The translations under genes were made by a program, and so were the position numbers. From Actinomycetota bacterium (lineage in GTDB: Bacteria; Actinomycetota; Acidimicrobiia; IMCC26256; JAENVU01), in the NCBI GenBank assembly GCA_016870395.1, contig VGBT01000011.1, positions 1 through 64,000 on the forward strand: a stretch of 64,000 nt of DNA. Reading direction: 5' to 3'. Below are positions 15,966-25,120 of this stretch, in pieces. Every line of letters starts with the position of its first letter. Position 1 is the first letter of the stretch. Below the pieces are notes generated by a model, which worked only from the letters and a program-made list of their open reading frames with translations, was not told where the DNA came from and searched no databases.

Positions 15966-17669
15966 ATGGCGGAACCCCGGCGGGTCTCGAAGCGGGCCAA
16001 GGTCACAGCTCCCGTGCGGATCGTGTTCCTCGGTGGGCTGGGCGAGATCGGCCGCAACTGCTTTTGCCTGGAGGTCGAGGGCCGGATCCTCGTGGTGGAC
16101 TGCGGGATCATGTTCCCGGATCCCGACATGCCCGGGATCGACCTCGTCCTGCCGGACCTGACCTTCCTGCGGGAGCGAGCCGACGACGTCGAGGGCGTCA
16201 TCCTCACCCACGGCCACGAGGACCACGTCGGGGGGCTCGCCTTCCTGCTGCGTGACGTCTCGTGCCCGATCTACGGGTCGCCCCTCTCGCTGGGCCTGGC
16301 CCGCAACCGCATCGCCGAGGCCGGCCTGCTCGACCGCACCGAGCTGATCCCCGTGGCCGACGGCGAGACCCGCAGGATCGGCGCGGTCGAGGTCGAGTTC
16401 GTGCCGGTCACGCACTCGGTGCCCCATGCATTCGCCGCGGCGTATCACACGCCGCACGGCACCATCCTGCACACCGGCGACTTCAAGCTCGACCTCATGC
16501 CCGTCGACGGTCGCCGTACCGACCTCGCCCGCCTCGGCGAGATCGCCCGCCGGCCGGGCGGGGTGCGGCTGCTCCTGTCCGACTCGACCAACGCGGAGCG
16601 TCCCGGCTTCACGCCGTCGGAGTCGACCGTGGGTCAGGTGATGGGCAGCTTGTTTCGCGACCGGGAGGGCAAGCGCTTCATCGTCGCGAGCTTCGCCTCG
16701 CACCTGCACCGGGTCCAGCAGGTGGCCGAGGCCGCGCTCGCGAACGGGCGCCAGCTCGCCTTCGTCGGCCGATCGATGGCCAACAACGTCTCGCTCGCCC
16801 GCGAGATGGGTCTCCTCGACGTGCCGTCCGACCGGGTGATCGACATCGAGGAGGCCGTGCGTTGCGCGCCCGGTGAGATCTGCATCGTCTGCACGGGATC
16901 GCAGGGCGAGCCGATGAGCGCGCTGTCGCTCATGGCCGCGCACGAGCACAAGCTCGTGCAGGTCGACGAGGACGACGTGGTGGTGATCTCCGCACACGCC
17001 ATCCCCGGCAACGAGCACAACGTGAACCGGGTGATCGACGCGCTCTATCGCGCGGGAGCGGAGGTGGTGCACGGCGGCAACGCGCCGGTGCACGTCTCCG
17101 GCCATGCGTCGCAGGAAGAGCTCAAATTCATGTGCAGCCTCGTGGACCCCGACTGGTTCGTGCCCGTGCACGGGGAGTACCGCCACATGGTCCACCACGC
17201 GGAGCTGGCCGCGGCGAGTGGCGTGCCGTCCGACCACGTGCTCGTCTGCGAAGACGGAGACATGCTCGCCCTCGACGCCGACGGGCTCACCGTGGAGCGT
17301 CGCGCCGTGCCCGCCGGCTACCTCTACGTCGACGGGATCGTCGGCGACATCGGCCAGGGCGTGCTCCGCGACCGTCGTCAGCTCGCGGAGGAAGGCGTGG
17401 TGGTGGTGATCCTCACCGTCGACGCGCGCACGGGTGAGATCGTGACCGGTCCCGAGATCGTGACGAAGGGATGGGTCCACGCGACCGAGGCCGAGGAGCT
17501 GCTCGAGGAGGCGAAGGCGGCAGTGCGAGCGTCGGTCGAGGAGGCCGCCAAGGAGGGCGCGACGGACTTCGAGACGGTCCGCCGGCACTCCCGGCGCGCG
17601 CTCGGCAAGCTGATCAACGAGCGGACCCGCCGGCGGCCTGCCGTCATCCCCGTGGTCATGGAGGTCTAG
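15966..17669 (+). CDS. rnj: Ribonuclease J
   Basis: Metallo-beta-lactamase/beta-CASP RNase with endo- and 5'-3' exonuclease activity, 567 aa. Motifs in order: GGLGEIGRN, the metal-binding THGHEDHVGG, HSVPHAF, HTGDFK, SDSTNAERPG, FASHLHRVQQ, CTGSQGEP, SAHAIPGNE and HVSGHASQEE. A C-terminal domain ends in RRPAVIPVVMEV. The ATG at 15966 sits 8 nt after a -10-like box, so the mRNA is probably leaderless. The SDR gene follows with no gap. Confidence 0.95.
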   Translation: MAEPRRVSKRAKVTAPVRIVFLGGLGEIGRNCFCLEVEGRILVVDCGIMFPDPDMPGIDLVLPDLTFLRERADDVEGVILTHGHEDHVGGLAFLLRDVSCPIYGSPLSLGLARNRIAEAGLLDRTELIPVADGETRRIGAVEVEFVPVTHSVPHAFAAAYHTPHGTILHTGDFKLDLMPVDGRRTDLARLGEIARRPGGVRLLLSDSTNAERPGFTPSESTVGQVMGSLFRDREGKRFIVASFASHLHRVQQVAEAALANGRQLAFVGRSMANNVSLAREMGLLDVPSDRVIDIEEAVRCAPGEICIVCTGSQGEPMSALSLMAAHEHKLVQVDEDDVVVISAHAIPGNEHNVNRVIDALYRAGAEVVHGGNAPVHVSGHASQEELKFMCSLVDPDWFVPVHGEYRHMVHHAELAAASGVPSDHVLVCEDGDMLALDADGLTVERRAVPAGYLYVDGIVGDIGQGVLRDRRQLAEEGVVVVILTVDARTGEIVTGPEIVTKGWVHATEAEELLEEAKAAVRASVEEAAKEGATDFETVRRHSRRALGKLINERTRRRPAVIPVVMEV

Positions 17670-18443
17670 GTGATCCGCGACTGGAGCAACTTCATCGCCG
17701 GCCGGCAGGCCCTGGTCACCGGCAGCGGCGGGGGAGTGGGCCGGGCGATCGCGATCCAGATGGCCCGGGCGGGCGCCGAGCTCTGGGTCAACGACGTGTA
17801 CCCCGATCGGGCCGAGAGGGTGTGTCGCGAGATCGAGGAGGAGCAGCTCGTCGCGCACCCGATCGTGGCCGACGTCTGCGATCCCGCGCAGGTGGAGCGC
17901 ATGCTCGCCGAAACGGGCCCTGTCGACATCCTCGTCAACAACGCCGGGATCCCGCCCGGAGGCTTCACCGTCAAGCCCTTCGTGGAGCAGGGCCCGGCCG
18001 AGTGGGACCCGCTGCTGCGCCTGAACCTCGCGGCCGTGCTGCACGTCACCAGGGCCTATCTGCCCGCGATGATCGAGGCTCGATGGGGCCGAATCCTGAC
18101 CATCGTCTCCGACGCGGGGCGGCGGGGCGAGCGCAAGCAGGTGGTGTACGGCGCAGCGAAGGCCGCGGCCATGGGGTTCTCGCGGGGGCTGGCGGCCGAG
18201 GTCGGTCGCGACGGCGTCACCGTCAACTGCATCGCGCTCGGCACCATGTACCACGGCCAGCTCGCGGCCGCGCTGGAGCAGGCACCGGAGCTGGAGACGA
18301 AGCTCGCGCGCGCGTATCCGGCCGGCCGGATCGGGAGGGTCGACGACTGCGCGCCGCTTGCGGTGCTGTTGTGCAGCGACGCGGCCGAATGGATAACCGG
18401 GCAGGTCTACCCGGTCGACGGCGGGTACGCGCCCGCGCTGTGA
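17670..18443 (+). CDS. SDR-family oxidoreductase
   Basis: A 257-aa classical short-chain dehydrogenase. The cofactor motif TGSGGGVGRA is near residue 17, NNAG near 90, and the catalytic YGAAK near 155 with an upstream Ser in TIVSDAG. A WITGQVYPVDGGYAPAL C-terminus is typical of FabG-like members. The GTG start immediately follows the RNase J stop, with GGAGG inside the RNase J 3' end. The substrate is unknown. Confidence 0.85.
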   Translation: MIRDWSNFIAGRQALVTGSGGGVGRAIAIQMARAGAELWVNDVYPDRAERVCREIEEEQLVAHPIVADVCDPAQVERMLAETGPVDILVNNAGIPPGGFTVKPFVEQGPAEWDPLLRLNLAAVLHVTRAYLPAMIEARWGRILTIVSDAGRRGERKQVVYGAAKAAAMGFSRGLAAEVGRDGVTVNCIALGTMYHGQLAAALEQAPELETKLARAYPAGRIGRVDDCAPLAVLLCSDAAEWITGQVYPVDGGYAPAL

Positions 18444-18444
18444 C

Positions 18445-19386
18445 ATGACGATGGAGCTCCCCACCGGGTACGTGGTGCGCCACCCGAGCCCACGCGACTC
18501 CGAGGCGGTCACGCAGGTCGTCGTCGCCGGCGACATCGCCGACTTCGGCGAGCCCGACTTCACCGAGGACGACCTGCTCGACGACTGGAAGCGTCCGCGC
18601 TTCGACCTCGAGTACGACGCGTGGGTCCTCGCCGGGCCGACCGGGCGCATCGTCGGGTACGCGTTCGTCTGGGAGGCCCAGCCGGGCGAGGACATCGAAG
18701 CCGACGCGTTCGTCCTGCCCGAGTACCAGGGCCGTGGGCTCGGCAACCTCCTGATCGACGTCATCGAGGAGCGGGCGGCCGAGGTGGCGGCCGGCCGCGC
18801 GATGCGGGTCGGCGTCTACGCGTCGAAGGTGAACGAGGCAAAGCGCGCGCTGCTCGAGAAGCACGGCTTCGCACCGGTGCACACCGTGCTCCGGCTGAAG
18901 ATCGACCTCGAGCACCGGCCGCCCGACGCGGCCGAGCCGCCCGCGGGCGTGACGCTGCGCGCGTTCGGGCCCGAGGACGAGGCGGCAGTCCGGGCCACGA
19001 TGCTCGAGGTGTTCGAGAGCCATCGCCGCTATACGCGGCGCCGCTTCGAGGAGTGGCTCGACCTGCGGCTCCAGCATCCCGCCTTCGACCCGGGGCTCTG
19101 GCGCGTCGCCGAAGCCGAGGGGGGCCTGGTGGGCGCCGCGCTCGTCTACGACGTCGGCGGCACCGGGTACATGAGCTCCCTGGCGGTGCGCTCCGACTGG
19201 CGGGGGCGTGGGGTGGGCCCGGCATTGCTGCGCGACTCCTTCGCGGCTCTGCGAGAGCGGGGCCAGATGCGGGTGCTGATCTCGTTCGACGCCGACGCGG
19301 CGCCCGAGATGGTCCGGATGTTCGAGGCCGCCGGGATGCGAATCCACGAGCAGCACGACTGGTTCGAGAAGTTCCTGCCTGCCTGA
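18445..19386 (+). CDS. Tandem GNAT-domain acetyltransferase
   Basis: A 313-aa protein with two GNAT folds. The first has LPEYQGRGLGNLLI near residue 100 and the second LAVRSDWRGRGVGPALL near 255; both keep the R-G-x-G acetyl-CoA loop. The architecture is like mycothiol synthase MshD, but I see no MshD-specific motif, so that assignment is only a possibility. Starts at ATG 18445 or 18451, one base after the SDR stop, implying an operon. The substrate is not evident. Confidence 0.78.
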   Translation: MTMELPTGYVVRHPSPRDSEAVTQVVVAGDIADFGEPDFTEDDLLDDWKRPRFDLEYDAWVLAGPTGRIVGYAFVWEAQPGEDIEADAFVLPEYQGRGLGNLLIDVIEERAAEVAAGRAMRVGVYASKVNEAKRALLEKHGFAPVHTVLRLKIDLEHRPPDAAEPPAGVTLRAFGPEDEAAVRATMLEVFESHRRYTRRRFEEWLDLRLQHPAFDPGLWRVAEAEGGLVGAALVYDVGGTGYMSSLAVRSDWRGRGVGPALLRDSFAALRERGQMRVLISFDADAAPEMVRMFEAAGMRIHEQHDWFEKFLPA

Positions 19387-19436
19387 GACCACCGCACTCC
19401 CCGCCGGCCGGTCACCCCGGCCGAGATTGTGCGCTG

Positions 19437-19457
19437 AGGAGCGCATACCGCTCCTTT
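19437..19457 (+). terminator. Weak intrinsic terminator after the GNAT gene
   Basis: AGGAGCG pairs with CGCTCCT around CATAC and is followed by a short TTT run. Confidence 0.5.
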
Positions 19458-19530
19458 CCGAACGAACCCGGGGGAGGTGGGGGTGGACCGGGGGATAGGG
19501 GTATCCCTGTGTGGCTGATGTTGCCGCTGT

Positions 19531-19536
19531 TACCGT
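19531..19536 (+). promoter_or_regulatory. Leaderless-type -10 for ftsK
   Basis: TACCGT, then 7 nt, then GTG 19544. Decides the ftsK start in favour of 19544 over the in-frame GTG at 19511. Confidence 0.6.
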
Positions 19537-19543
19537 GGAGGCC

Positions 19544-21934
19544 GTGGCGACTAACAAGTCCCGCCGCCCGACGTCGCGCGCGTCGAAGCGGCCGGCCAAG
19601 CGCAGCGGTCGGTCGGTGGCGGCCAAGCGGGCGCCTCGGCGATCGCAGCTCGGCGACGCGGCCCGGACCCAGCTGCGCGGTCACGGCGCGGACGCCGTTG
19701 CGCTCGGCCTGATCGCGCTCGGCGCGATCAGCGCGCTCGCACTGGCCACCGACCTCGCGGGCCCGGTCGGCCGGACGCTCGCCGACGGGGTCACCGCGCT
19801 GCTCGGCAACGGGGCGTTTTTCGTTCCCGTGTCGCTCGGGGTGGCGGCGCTGCTCCTGCTGTGGCGGCGCGCCGACGACGAGGAGCCCTCCTCGGCCCCT
19901 CTGCGCGTCGGGCTCGGGGTCACGCTCGTCGTGCTCGCGTCCGTCGGGCTGATCCAGGTCGTGGGCGGTGCACCCGCCATCTCGGCTGGCACCGACGCGC
20001 TGCGCGACGCCGGCGGCTACCTCGGTGCGGTCGTAGCGAATCCGCTCGTCGCGGGCCTCGGCACCGCAGGGGCGGTGATCGTCCTCGGTGCCGTGCTCGC
20101 GCTGGGCGCCTTGGTCGCTCCGGGACTCTCGCTGCGGCGCGTGGTCCAACTCGTGGGCACGGCCCTCACCCGCCTCCGGGCCAAGCTCCGCGCCTCGCTC
20201 GACCTGACCGCCCTGCCCGACGCGACCACGGCGGCGCCCGTCGATCCAGAGCCCACGCGCCGGATGACCCTCGACAACGTCGTATACGAGAAGGAGGACG
20301 ACGAGCCTGCCGAGGCGATCGTCGTCGATGCGGCGGACGCGCCGGAGGCGGAGCCCGAGCCGCGTCTCGCGGTCGTGCCCACCGTCGCGGCGGACGAGGT
20401 GAGCGTGGTCGAGGCCGACAAGGGCCAGATGGCGATCGATCTCACGGCCTACGGGCACGGCGACTGGACGCTGCCGCCGCGCGACGTCCTCAAGCGCAGC
20501 ACCGCCAAGGAGCTCGACCAGCGGGTCGTCGCGCAGGGCGGCGAGGTGCTGGAGGCAACGCTTCGCGACTTCGGCGTCGACGCCCGGATGATCGGCATGA
20601 CCGTCGGCCCCACGGTCACGCGCTACGAGCTCGAGCTCGCGCCGGGCGTGAAGGTCAATCGAGTCACCGGCCTCAGCCACGACATCGCGTACGCGATGGC
20701 GAGTCCGGACGTGCGCATCCTGGCGCCGATTCCGGGTCGGTCTGCGATCGGTGTGGAGGTGCCCAACAAGCAACGTCAGCTCGTGACGCTCGGCGACATC
20801 CTCACCTCGCCCGAGGCGAAGCAGGCGACCCATCCGCTCGAAGTGGGCCTCGGGCGCGACATCGCCGGCCGCTCCCACATGTGCAACCTCGCGACCATGC
20901 CGCACCTGCTCATCGCGGGCCAGACCGGCGCGGGCAAGTCGAGCTGCATCAACAGCCTCGTCACGTCGATCTTGATGCGCTGCACTCCGGAGCAGGTCCG
21001 GCTCATCCTCGTCGACCCGAAGCGTGTCGAGCTCGGCGCGTACAACGGGCTGCCGCACCTGCTCACCGAAGTGGTCACCAGCCCCAAGAAGGCGGCCAAC
21101 GCGCTCGAGTGGGCCGTGCGCGAGATGGACCTCCGATACGACCTGCTCGCCGAGGTCGGCGTGCGCGACATCGGTGGCTACAACGCGATGTACGACCGCG
21201 GCGACCTGACGACTGCCGAGAACCCGGATCCGCACGGCGGCAAGCACTACGAGCGTCTGCCCTACATCCTCGTCGTGGTCGACGAGCTCAACGACTTGAT
21301 GATGGTCGCGGCGCGCGACGTCGAAGCGAGCATCTGTCGCATCGCGCAGATGGCGCGCGCCGTCGGCATCCACCTCGTGATCGCGACCCAGCGCCCCTCG
21401 GTCGACGTGATCACGGGTGTCATCAAGGCCAACGTGCCGAGTCGGCTCGCGTTCTCGGTGAGCACCCTTGCCGACTCGCGGGTCATCCTCGACCAGCCCG
21501 GCGCCGAGAAGCTGATCGGTCACGGCGACATGCTGCTGATGAGCGCGTCGTCGTCACGCGCGCAGCGCATCCAGGGTTCGTGGGTCGATGAGGAGTGCGT
21601 GCGGAAGGTCGTCGGGCACTGGCGCCGGCAGGTGCCGACACCCCAGTACGTCGAGGGCCTCCAAGGCGACGAGTCGAGTGCCGGCGTCAGCTGCCGAGGC
21701 GGCAGCGGTGACGACGACGACGAGCTGCTGGCCGAGGCGATGGAGCTGGTGGTGCGCAGCGGGCTGGGTTCCACGAGCATGCTGCAGCGCAAGCTGCGCG
21801 TGGGCTTCGCTCGTGCGGGCCGCCTGATGGACCTGCTCGAGCGCAAGGGCGCGGTCGGACCGAGCGAAGGCTCGAAGGCCCGTGCCGTGCTCATGACGGT
21901 CGAGGAGCTCGAGAGCACCCAAGCCGGCGTCTAG
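19544..21934 (+). CDS. ftsK: DNA translocase FtsK
   Basis: Septal DNA pump for chromosome segregation, 796 aa from GTG 19544. A basic N-terminus is followed by about four membrane segments to residue ~210, a short linker, and the motor. The motor has Walker A AGQTGAGKSS, DPKRVELGAYN, Walker B VVVDELNDLMM, and TQRPSVDVITG. The gamma winged-helix domain is at the C-terminus (SGLGSTSMLQRKLRVGFARA). Walker B reads DELN where DELA/DEFA is usual. The short linker is common in actinobacteria. Confidence 0.95.
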   Translation: MATNKSRRPTSRASKRPAKRSGRSVAAKRAPRRSQLGDAARTQLRGHGADAVALGLIALGAISALALATDLAGPVGRTLADGVTALLGNGAFFVPVSLGVAALLLLWRRADDEEPSSAPLRVGLGVTLVVLASVGLIQVVGGAPAISAGTDALRDAGGYLGAVVANPLVAGLGTAGAVIVLGAVLALGALVAPGLSLRRVVQLVGTALTRLRAKLRASLDLTALPDATTAAPVDPEPTRRMTLDNVVYEKEDDEPAEAIVVDAADAPEAEPEPRLAVVPTVAADEVSVVEADKGQMAIDLTAYGHGDWTLPPRDVLKRSTAKELDQRVVAQGGEVLEATLRDFGVDARMIGMTVGPTVTRYELELAPGVKVNRVTGLSHDIAYAMASPDVRILAPIPGRSAIGVEVPNKQRQLVTLGDILTSPEAKQATHPLEVGLGRDIAGRSHMCNLATMPHLLIAGQTGAGKSSCINSLVTSILMRCTPEQVRLILVDPKRVELGAYNGLPHLLTEVVTSPKKAANALEWAVREMDLRYDLLAEVGVRDIGGYNAMYDRGDLTTAENPDPHGGKHYERLPYILVVVDELNDLMMVAARDVEASICRIAQMARAVGIHLVIATQRPSVDVITGVIKANVPSRLAFSVSTLADSRVILDQPGAEKLIGHGDMLLMSASSSRAQRIQGSWVDEECVRKVVGHWRRQVPTPQYVEGLQGDESSAGVSCRGGSGDDDDELLAEAMELVVRSGLGSTSMLQRKLRVGFARAGRLMDLLERKGAVGPSEGSKARAVLMTVEELESTQAGV

Positions 21935-21937
21935 CGT
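21932..21937 (+). promoter_or_regulatory. Leaderless-type -10 overlapping the ftsK stop
   Basis: TAGCGT contains the ftsK TAG; 7 nt later is GTG 21945. It suggests the DUF2207-like gene keeps its own promoter. Confidence 0.5.
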
Positions 21938-21944
21938 CGCGCCC

Positions 21945-23070
21945 GTGCAGGGGGCAGACGCGCCGGAGTGGCCGCCACGGCTCGGCGACGAGCCGCCGGC
22001 GATCGCCAACCTGCTGACCCATGACTTCGAGCTGACCCGCTCCGCGATGGCCGCGGCGCTCCTGGACCTCGTCGCGCGAGACGTGCTGTCTCTCGAACAG
22101 GTGGAGCCGGGCGTCCCTCTCCTGCGCGTCCCGGTGCGCGATGCCGACCTGCTCGTCCCGTACGAGCGCCAGGTGTACGAGGCCGTGGTCGCGGCCGCGG
22201 ACCACGGCTTCTTGCCCGTGGAGGTTCTGACGAAGGAGCTTCGGTTGCAGCCCAACGCGTGGATGCGTCAATTCCGGAGCGCCGTCGTCGACGACGCCCA
22301 GGCGCGGAAGCTCGTGCGCAGCCGCTGGACGAGCAACGCGCTTCTCGCGACAAACGGCGCGCGGCGCAGCAGTGGCTGGCGCGGCGGGAGGCCTTCGAGG
22401 CCGACGGGACCTTCGAGGATCTGCCTCCGACCGCGGTGGCGGTCTGGGATCGCCATCTGGACTACGCGGTGGCCGTCGGCGTCGCGCATCGTGCCTCGGC
22501 CGAGATCCCCATCGGCGACGACGGGTGCCGCGCGCGGTCTTCGGCGACAGGCCGTTGGCGGCGCGTACACATCACCTACCCACGCCTGGTCCTACCGGCT
22601 TGGGGACGGCCACCCGTTCAGGCACTCACCATGGCGCTGGCGATCGGAACGATCGGTACCTGGCTTGCGCTCGTGCTGGCCCGTGCGGGCCGCCCGTACC
22701 CCAGCCCACCGTTCGGACCGGGTGCAGGGCAGGTGATCGGTCGCGGCGAGCTGGTGCTGGCGGCAGCTGCGGCATGGGCGGTGCTGTGGTCGCTCTCGGT
22801 GCTCGCGATGCTGCTGCTGGAGAACGGCCCGGTACCAGTCGAGCGAGGAACGGTCGTGCGCATCCAGTCGCGCCAGGGTCATCTCCTGTGGCCCGAGATG
22901 CCGCGCCTGCCCGCGCGCTGGTACGTGGCGATCGACGATGGTCGGCACGATCACCTGCGCGCATACCGGGTGCGGCCGGAGATCGGGCGCGGCTCGCGGC
23001 GCGACAGGAGGTGCTCGTCACGGCGACCCGCTGGCGGGGCTACGTGCGGGTCGTCGACGAGCTGAGCTGA
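21945..23070 (+). pseudogene. DUF2207-like membrane protein broken by two frameshifts
   Basis: Three frames are needed. From GTG 21945 the first reads RLGDEPPAIANLLTHDFELT through ARKLVRSRW. Near 22320-22350 it shifts to a frame reading RRAAQQWLARREAFEADG and LDYAVAVGVAHRASAE with two membrane helices (TMALAIGTIGTWLALVLA; VLAAAAAWAVLWSLSVLAML). Near 22975-22990 it shifts again to AARQEVLVTATRWRGYVRVV, stop 23070. The pattern resembles the C-terminal cytoplasmic and membrane part of DUF2207 proteins; their N-terminal extracytoplasmic domain is absent. Base composition stays coding-like across the shifts, so either recent damage or sequence error is possible. Confidence 0.65.
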
Positions 23071-23179
23071 GCGTGCCAGCCCCTGTTGCTGACGACATCC
23101 GCTCAGCTCGAGGCTGTCGTGCAGGAGACCCCGACGCCGGCTGTTCTTCTCCGTCGCTTCGGGGCGGCGTGCTCATCGG

Positions 23180-23185
23180 TAGCGT
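23180..23185 (+). promoter_or_regulatory. Leaderless-type -10 for the MDMPI-like gene
   Basis: TAGCGT, then 6 nt, then ATG 23192. Confidence 0.55.
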
Positions 23186-23191
23186 CTGGCC

Positions 23192-23779
23192 ATGAGACCT
23201 GTCATCGAGATCGAGGCCTGCCGTGAAGGCCATGTTCGGCTGCTCAACAGCGTGGCTGCCCTCACCGAGGGTGAGCTGCGGGCGGCGAGCCTGCTGCCCG
23301 GTTACTCGCGTGCGCACGTGATCGCGCACATCGCGAACAAGGCGTGGGCTCATGTTGTGTTGCTCGGCGGTGCCGCCGCTGGTGAGGTTCGCCGTCTCCA
23401 CCCAGAGGGTTATGACTCCGACGAGGCGGCCAGGGAGGGAGCATGCCGTCCCGGCGACGAGCTTCGTTCCGAGCTGGAACGCTCCCTGGCTGCCCTCGAA
23501 GCGGCCTGGGACCATCTCGACGAAGGGCGGTGGGATGTTCGGGGGGTCATGATGGCCGGGTCACGCACGATGGCTGAGATCGTGGGTCATCACCTGCGGA
23601 ACGTCGAGGTTCACCACGTCGACCTCGACGTCGGGTATCGACCGGCCGACTGGCCGCGCACCTTCGTCGATGGCGAGTTGGCCCGTCGCCTGCGCGCTCT
23701 GCCGGATCGTGCCGAGCACCCGGAACTGTTGGCATGGCTCTTGGGTCGGGGTCCATGTCCGGCGCTCGCGCCGTGGTGA
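23192..23779 (+). CDS. Mycothiol-dependent maleylpyruvate isomerase-like protein
   Basis: A 195-aa four-helix DinB-type protein of the MDMPI N-terminal family. Typical features are LPGYSRAHVIAHIANKA near residue 40 and EIVGHHLRNVEVHHVDLDVG near 130, giving the three-histidine metal site. Family members are mycothiol-dependent enzymes in actinobacteria, although many have no proven substrate. It is monocistronic, with its own -10 and a strong hairpin after it. Confidence 0.82.
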   Translation: MRPVIEIEACREGHVRLLNSVAALTEGELRAASLLPGYSRAHVIAHIANKAWAHVVLLGGAAAGEVRRLHPEGYDSDEAAREGACRPGDELRSELERSLAALEAAWDHLDEGRWDVRGVMMAGSRTMAEIVGHHLRNVEVHHVDLDVGYRPADWPRTFVDGELARRLRALPDRAEHPELLAWLLGRGPCPALAPW

Positions 23780-23827
23780 TGCGTCCACATCGCGGCCGGT
23801 TCGCCGCGCCCGGCGAGTCGGTGACGC

Positions 23828-23860
23828 ACTCGGGGCGCCCGCTGTGGGGGCGCCCCGAGT
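23828..23860. terminator. 13-bp bidirectional hairpin between convergent genes
   Basis: ACTCGGGGCGCCC pairs perfectly with GGGCGCCCCGAGT across a 7-nt loop. It is placed between the ends of the isomerase-like gene (plus) and the serine hydrolase gene (minus). Confidence 0.75.
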
Positions 23861-23927
23861 CTCGTACCTGGCCGCCGGCGTCGTTGGCGGTGGCCTCGGG
23901 GTTCAGACCGCGTGGCCCGGGTCCGGG

Positions 23928-25079
23928 TTACAGCGAGGCCATCACCGCCCGCACGAGCATCTCGCTGCGCAGGTCCGTGCCCACACCGAGGTTCATGGTG
24001 TTCATGACGTAGCCGAACCCGATGCCCGCGTCGACGTCGGCGAAGGCCAGGGAGCCGCCCGCGCCGGAGTGGCCGAAGGCGCCCGGACCGCAGGACGGTG
24101 GCAGGCAGGGACCGATGCCGAAGCCGAGCCCATAGCGCATCGGCAGCCCGAGCACCCGGTCGGGTCCGTCGGACTCCTGGCGGCGGGCGCGCTCGACCGT
24201 CGGCGGTGCGAGCAGCCGCGGTGCCCCCTCGACCGAGCCCACGGTCGCCGCGTAGAGCCGCGCCAGCGCGCTCGCCGATCCGATCCCGTTCGACGACGGG
24301 AGCTCGCAGGCGTGCAGCGCGCGCGTGTTCCACATCTCGTCGTACGCGAACAAGCCCGACGGGCCGTTGAACGTGTCGCCCGTCATCGTGCCGGGCGCGG
24401 TGAAGGCGTCCATCAGGGCCACCAGCTCGGGATCGCCGGACTTCGCCGGAGGGATGAGCCGCGCGACCCGGGGCTCGAGCTCCTCGGGGAGCCCGATCCA
24501 GAAGTCGAGCGAGTACGGCGCGGCGATCTCGGACGCGAAGAACGAACCGATCGTCTGCCCCGTGACCCGGCGTACCAGCTCGCCGACGATCCAGCCGTAG
24601 GACCGCATGTGGTAGCCGGGCGCGCCCTCGCCCGGTGGCCAGCGCGGCGCCTGCCGCGCGAGCTGGGTGACCACGGGTTCCCAGGAGAGCGCCTGCTCCA
24701 GGGTGAAGTCGCCCTCGATCGCCGGGAGCCCCGCGCGGTGTGACAGCGCGTGGCGGACGAGTACACCTTCCTTGCCGGCGGCGGCGAACTTGGGCCAGTA
24801 CGCGGCCACCGGCGCGTCGGGATCGAGGCGGCCGCGCTCGATCAGCAGATTGGCGCAGATCGCGGTGACGCCCTTCGTGGTCGAGAAGACGGGGACGACC
24901 GTGTCGGCGTGCCACGGGGATCCCGCCTCGGCGTCCGCGAGGCCGCCGTACAGCTCCACGGCGGGACGGCCGTCGGCGTAGACGCCGACCGCGGCGCCGA
25001 CGTCGCCGTGCTCGAAGTTCCGGCGGAACGCGTCCGCGACGGCACCCCATCCGGGCTCGACGTGACCTTCGACTTGCAC
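23928..25079 (-). CDS. Beta-lactamase-fold serine hydrolase (class C / EstB-like)
   Basis: A 383-aa member of the serine beta-lactamase-like family. The nucleophile motif STTK (SxxK) is near residue 66, a tyrosine follows in HMRSYGW near 160, and the third motif appears as HSGAGG near 338. Such proteins are mostly esterases or D-aminopeptidases, not true beta-lactamases. No signal peptide is visible, so it is probably cytoplasmic. The GTG start is 8 nt after a TAGACT box on the minus strand and only 41 bp from the divergent rimO start. Confidence 0.88.
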   Translation of the reverse strand: MQVEGHVEPGWGAVADAFRRNFEHGDVGAAVGVYADGRPAVELYGGLADAEAGSPWHADTVVPVFSTTKGVTAICANLLIERGRLDPDAPVAAYWPKFAAAGKEGVLVRHALSHRAGLPAIEGDFTLEQALSWEPVVTQLARQAPRWPPGEGAPGYHMRSYGWIVGELVRRVTGQTIGSFFASEIAAPYSLDFWIGLPEELEPRVARLIPPAKSGDPELVALMDAFTAPGTMTGDTFNGPSGLFAYDEMWNTRALHACELPSSNGIGSASALARLYAATVGSVEGAPRLLAPPTVERARRQESDGPDRVLGLPMRYGLGFGIGPCLPPSCGPGAFGHSGAGGSLAFADVDAGIGFGYVMNTMNLGVGTDLRSEMLVRAVMASL

Positions 25080-25087
25080 GGGGCGGG

Positions 25088-25093
25088 AGTCTA
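25088..25093 (-). promoter_or_regulatory. Leaderless-type -10 for the serine hydrolase gene
   Basis: On the minus strand TAGACT, 8 nt, then GTG at 25079. It lies back to back with the rimO -10, 15 bp away. Confidence 0.55.
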
Positions 25094-25108
25094 CGGAGGA
25101 TCGGCCGG

Positions 25109-25114
25109 TAGGAT
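25109..25114 (+). promoter_or_regulatory. Leaderless-type -10 for rimO
   Basis: TAGGAT, 6 nt, then GTG 25121. Confidence 0.6.
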
Positions 25115-25120
25115 TCCCAG

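Noticed and set aside
15951-18764. 937-codon antisense frame across rnj and the SDR gene
   Set aside because: Shadow frame; spans several well-supported plus-strand genes.
19511-19543. GTG 19511 as ftsK start
   Set aside because: It lies upstream of the -10 (19531) and adds residues without family support.
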